From contig JAPJRA010000314.1 of assembly GCA_030824835.1 (NCBI GenBank), forward strand, positions 1-5,372: DNA of 5,372 bases, read 5' to 3'. The translations under genes and the position numbers were made by a program. The stretch comes from Geminicoccaceae bacterium. Its GTDB lineage: Bacteria > Pseudomonadota > Alphaproteobacteria > Geminicoccales > Geminicoccaceae. The first letter of the stretch is position 1. Each line of letters opens with the position of its first letter. Positions 4,993 to 5,372 of this stretch are shown in pieces. The notes below the pieces were generated by a model, which ran no database searches, had not been told where the DNA came from, and was given only the letters and a program-made list of their open reading frames with translations.

Positions 4993-5372
4993 ATGGGCGA
5001 GATCACCGCGCGGTCGCCACTGGCACCCGATCACTTCCCGGTGCTGCCGCCGGTAGCCGGGGTTCGCTTCGCGAGCCTCGAGTCCGGCATCCGCTACCGC
5101 AACCGGGACGACCTCCTGCTGATCGAGGTGGCTCCGGGCAGCACCGTGGCGGGTGTGTTCACCCGCTCGACCACGGCGGGCCACCCGGTCCTTTGGTGTC
5201 GGGAGGTCCTGCCACACGGCCAGGCTCGCGCCGTGATCGTCAATGCCGGCAACGCCAACGTCTTTCGCGGCGCCGAGGGCGACCTCGCCGTCCGCGCCGA
5301 AGCCGAGGCCGTGGCGGCGGCGCTGGGCTGTCCGTCGCACGCCGTGTACGTGGCCTCGACCGGGGTCATCGG
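4993..5372 (+). CDS. argJ: Arginine biosynthesis bifunctional protein ArgJ, N-terminal part (3' truncated by window)
   Basis: The first 126 residues of ArgJ are visible. The enzyme moves the acetyl group from N-acetylornithine to glutamate, recycling it in arginine synthesis; many forms also make N-acetylglutamate from acetyl-CoA. Family landmarks in order are SPLAPDHFPVLPPVAGVRFA at 8-27, GIRYRNRDDLLLIE at 32-45, VAGVFTRSTT at 52-61, the substrate-pocket VNAGNAN at 83-89 and ASTGVIG from 121, whose Thr-Gly is known as the oxyanion-hole pair. The threonine where the precursor cuts itself into two chains lies beyond the window. The ATG is 16 bp after the isomerase stop, with no strong ribosome binding site. 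It is probably cotranscribed with the isomerase gene, a pairing that recurs in alphaproteobacteria. Confidence 0.93.
   Translation, partial: MGEITARSPLAPDHFPVLPPVAGVRFASLESGIRYRNRDDLLLIEVAPGSTVAGVFTRSTTAGHPVLWCREVLPHGQARAVIVNAGNANVFRGAEGDLAVRAEAEAVAAALGCPSHAVYVASTGVI

Noticed and set aside
4137..5006. Leftward 289-codon frame opposite the isomerase gene
   Set aside because: The parvulin on the plus strand has a signal peptide and all domain motifs; the antisense product is Leu/Gly/Arg-rich filler.

Overview
The window is a GC-rich, gene-dense stretch of bacterial chromosome with eight protein-coding genes, two of them cut by the window edges. Gene content and order (secB beside a divergent Tim44-domain gene and mltA, and a parvulin-type isomerase followed by argJ) point to an alphaproteobacterium. 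The high GC and the parvulin-argJ pairing suggest a Rhodospirillales-like lineage, but that finer placement is only an inference. No RNA gene, mobile element, CRISPR array or phage gene was seen.

Layout. Positions 1-843 (+) hold the 3' end of a branched-chain aminotransferase gene (ilvE) and, 11 bp later, a LOG-family nucleoside-monophosphate phosphoribohydrolase. Positions 840-1887 (-) hold a two-gene unit read leftwards: a small histidine phosphatase, then secB. The secB and LOG stop codons overlap in one CTAG. Positions 1888-2167 are the only long intergenic region. It carries an AT-rich site that can be read as two overlapping divergent promoters, plus a 12-bp perfect palindrome and a 7-bp-stem inverted repeat. 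Positions 2168-4976 (+) hold a membrane-anchored Tim44-domain protein, the lytic transglycosylase lipoprotein MltA (GTG start, overlapping the Tim44 gene by 14 bp) and a secreted parvulin-type peptidyl-prolyl isomerase. From 4993 the window enters argJ, which runs off the right edge.

How they fit together. The centre of the window is about protein export and the envelope. SecB delivers unfolded precursors to the Sec machinery, the parvulin would help exported proteins fold in the periplasm, MltA trims peptidoglycan from the outer membrane, and the Tim44-like protein is a membrane-anchored putative adaptor. Amino-acid biosynthesis genes (ilvE, argJ) flank this block. Most of the content is ordinary housekeeping, and I found no convincing new system. 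The points most worth a second look are the divergent promoter region with its palindrome, the histidine phosphatase coupled to secB, and the overlapping gene ends.
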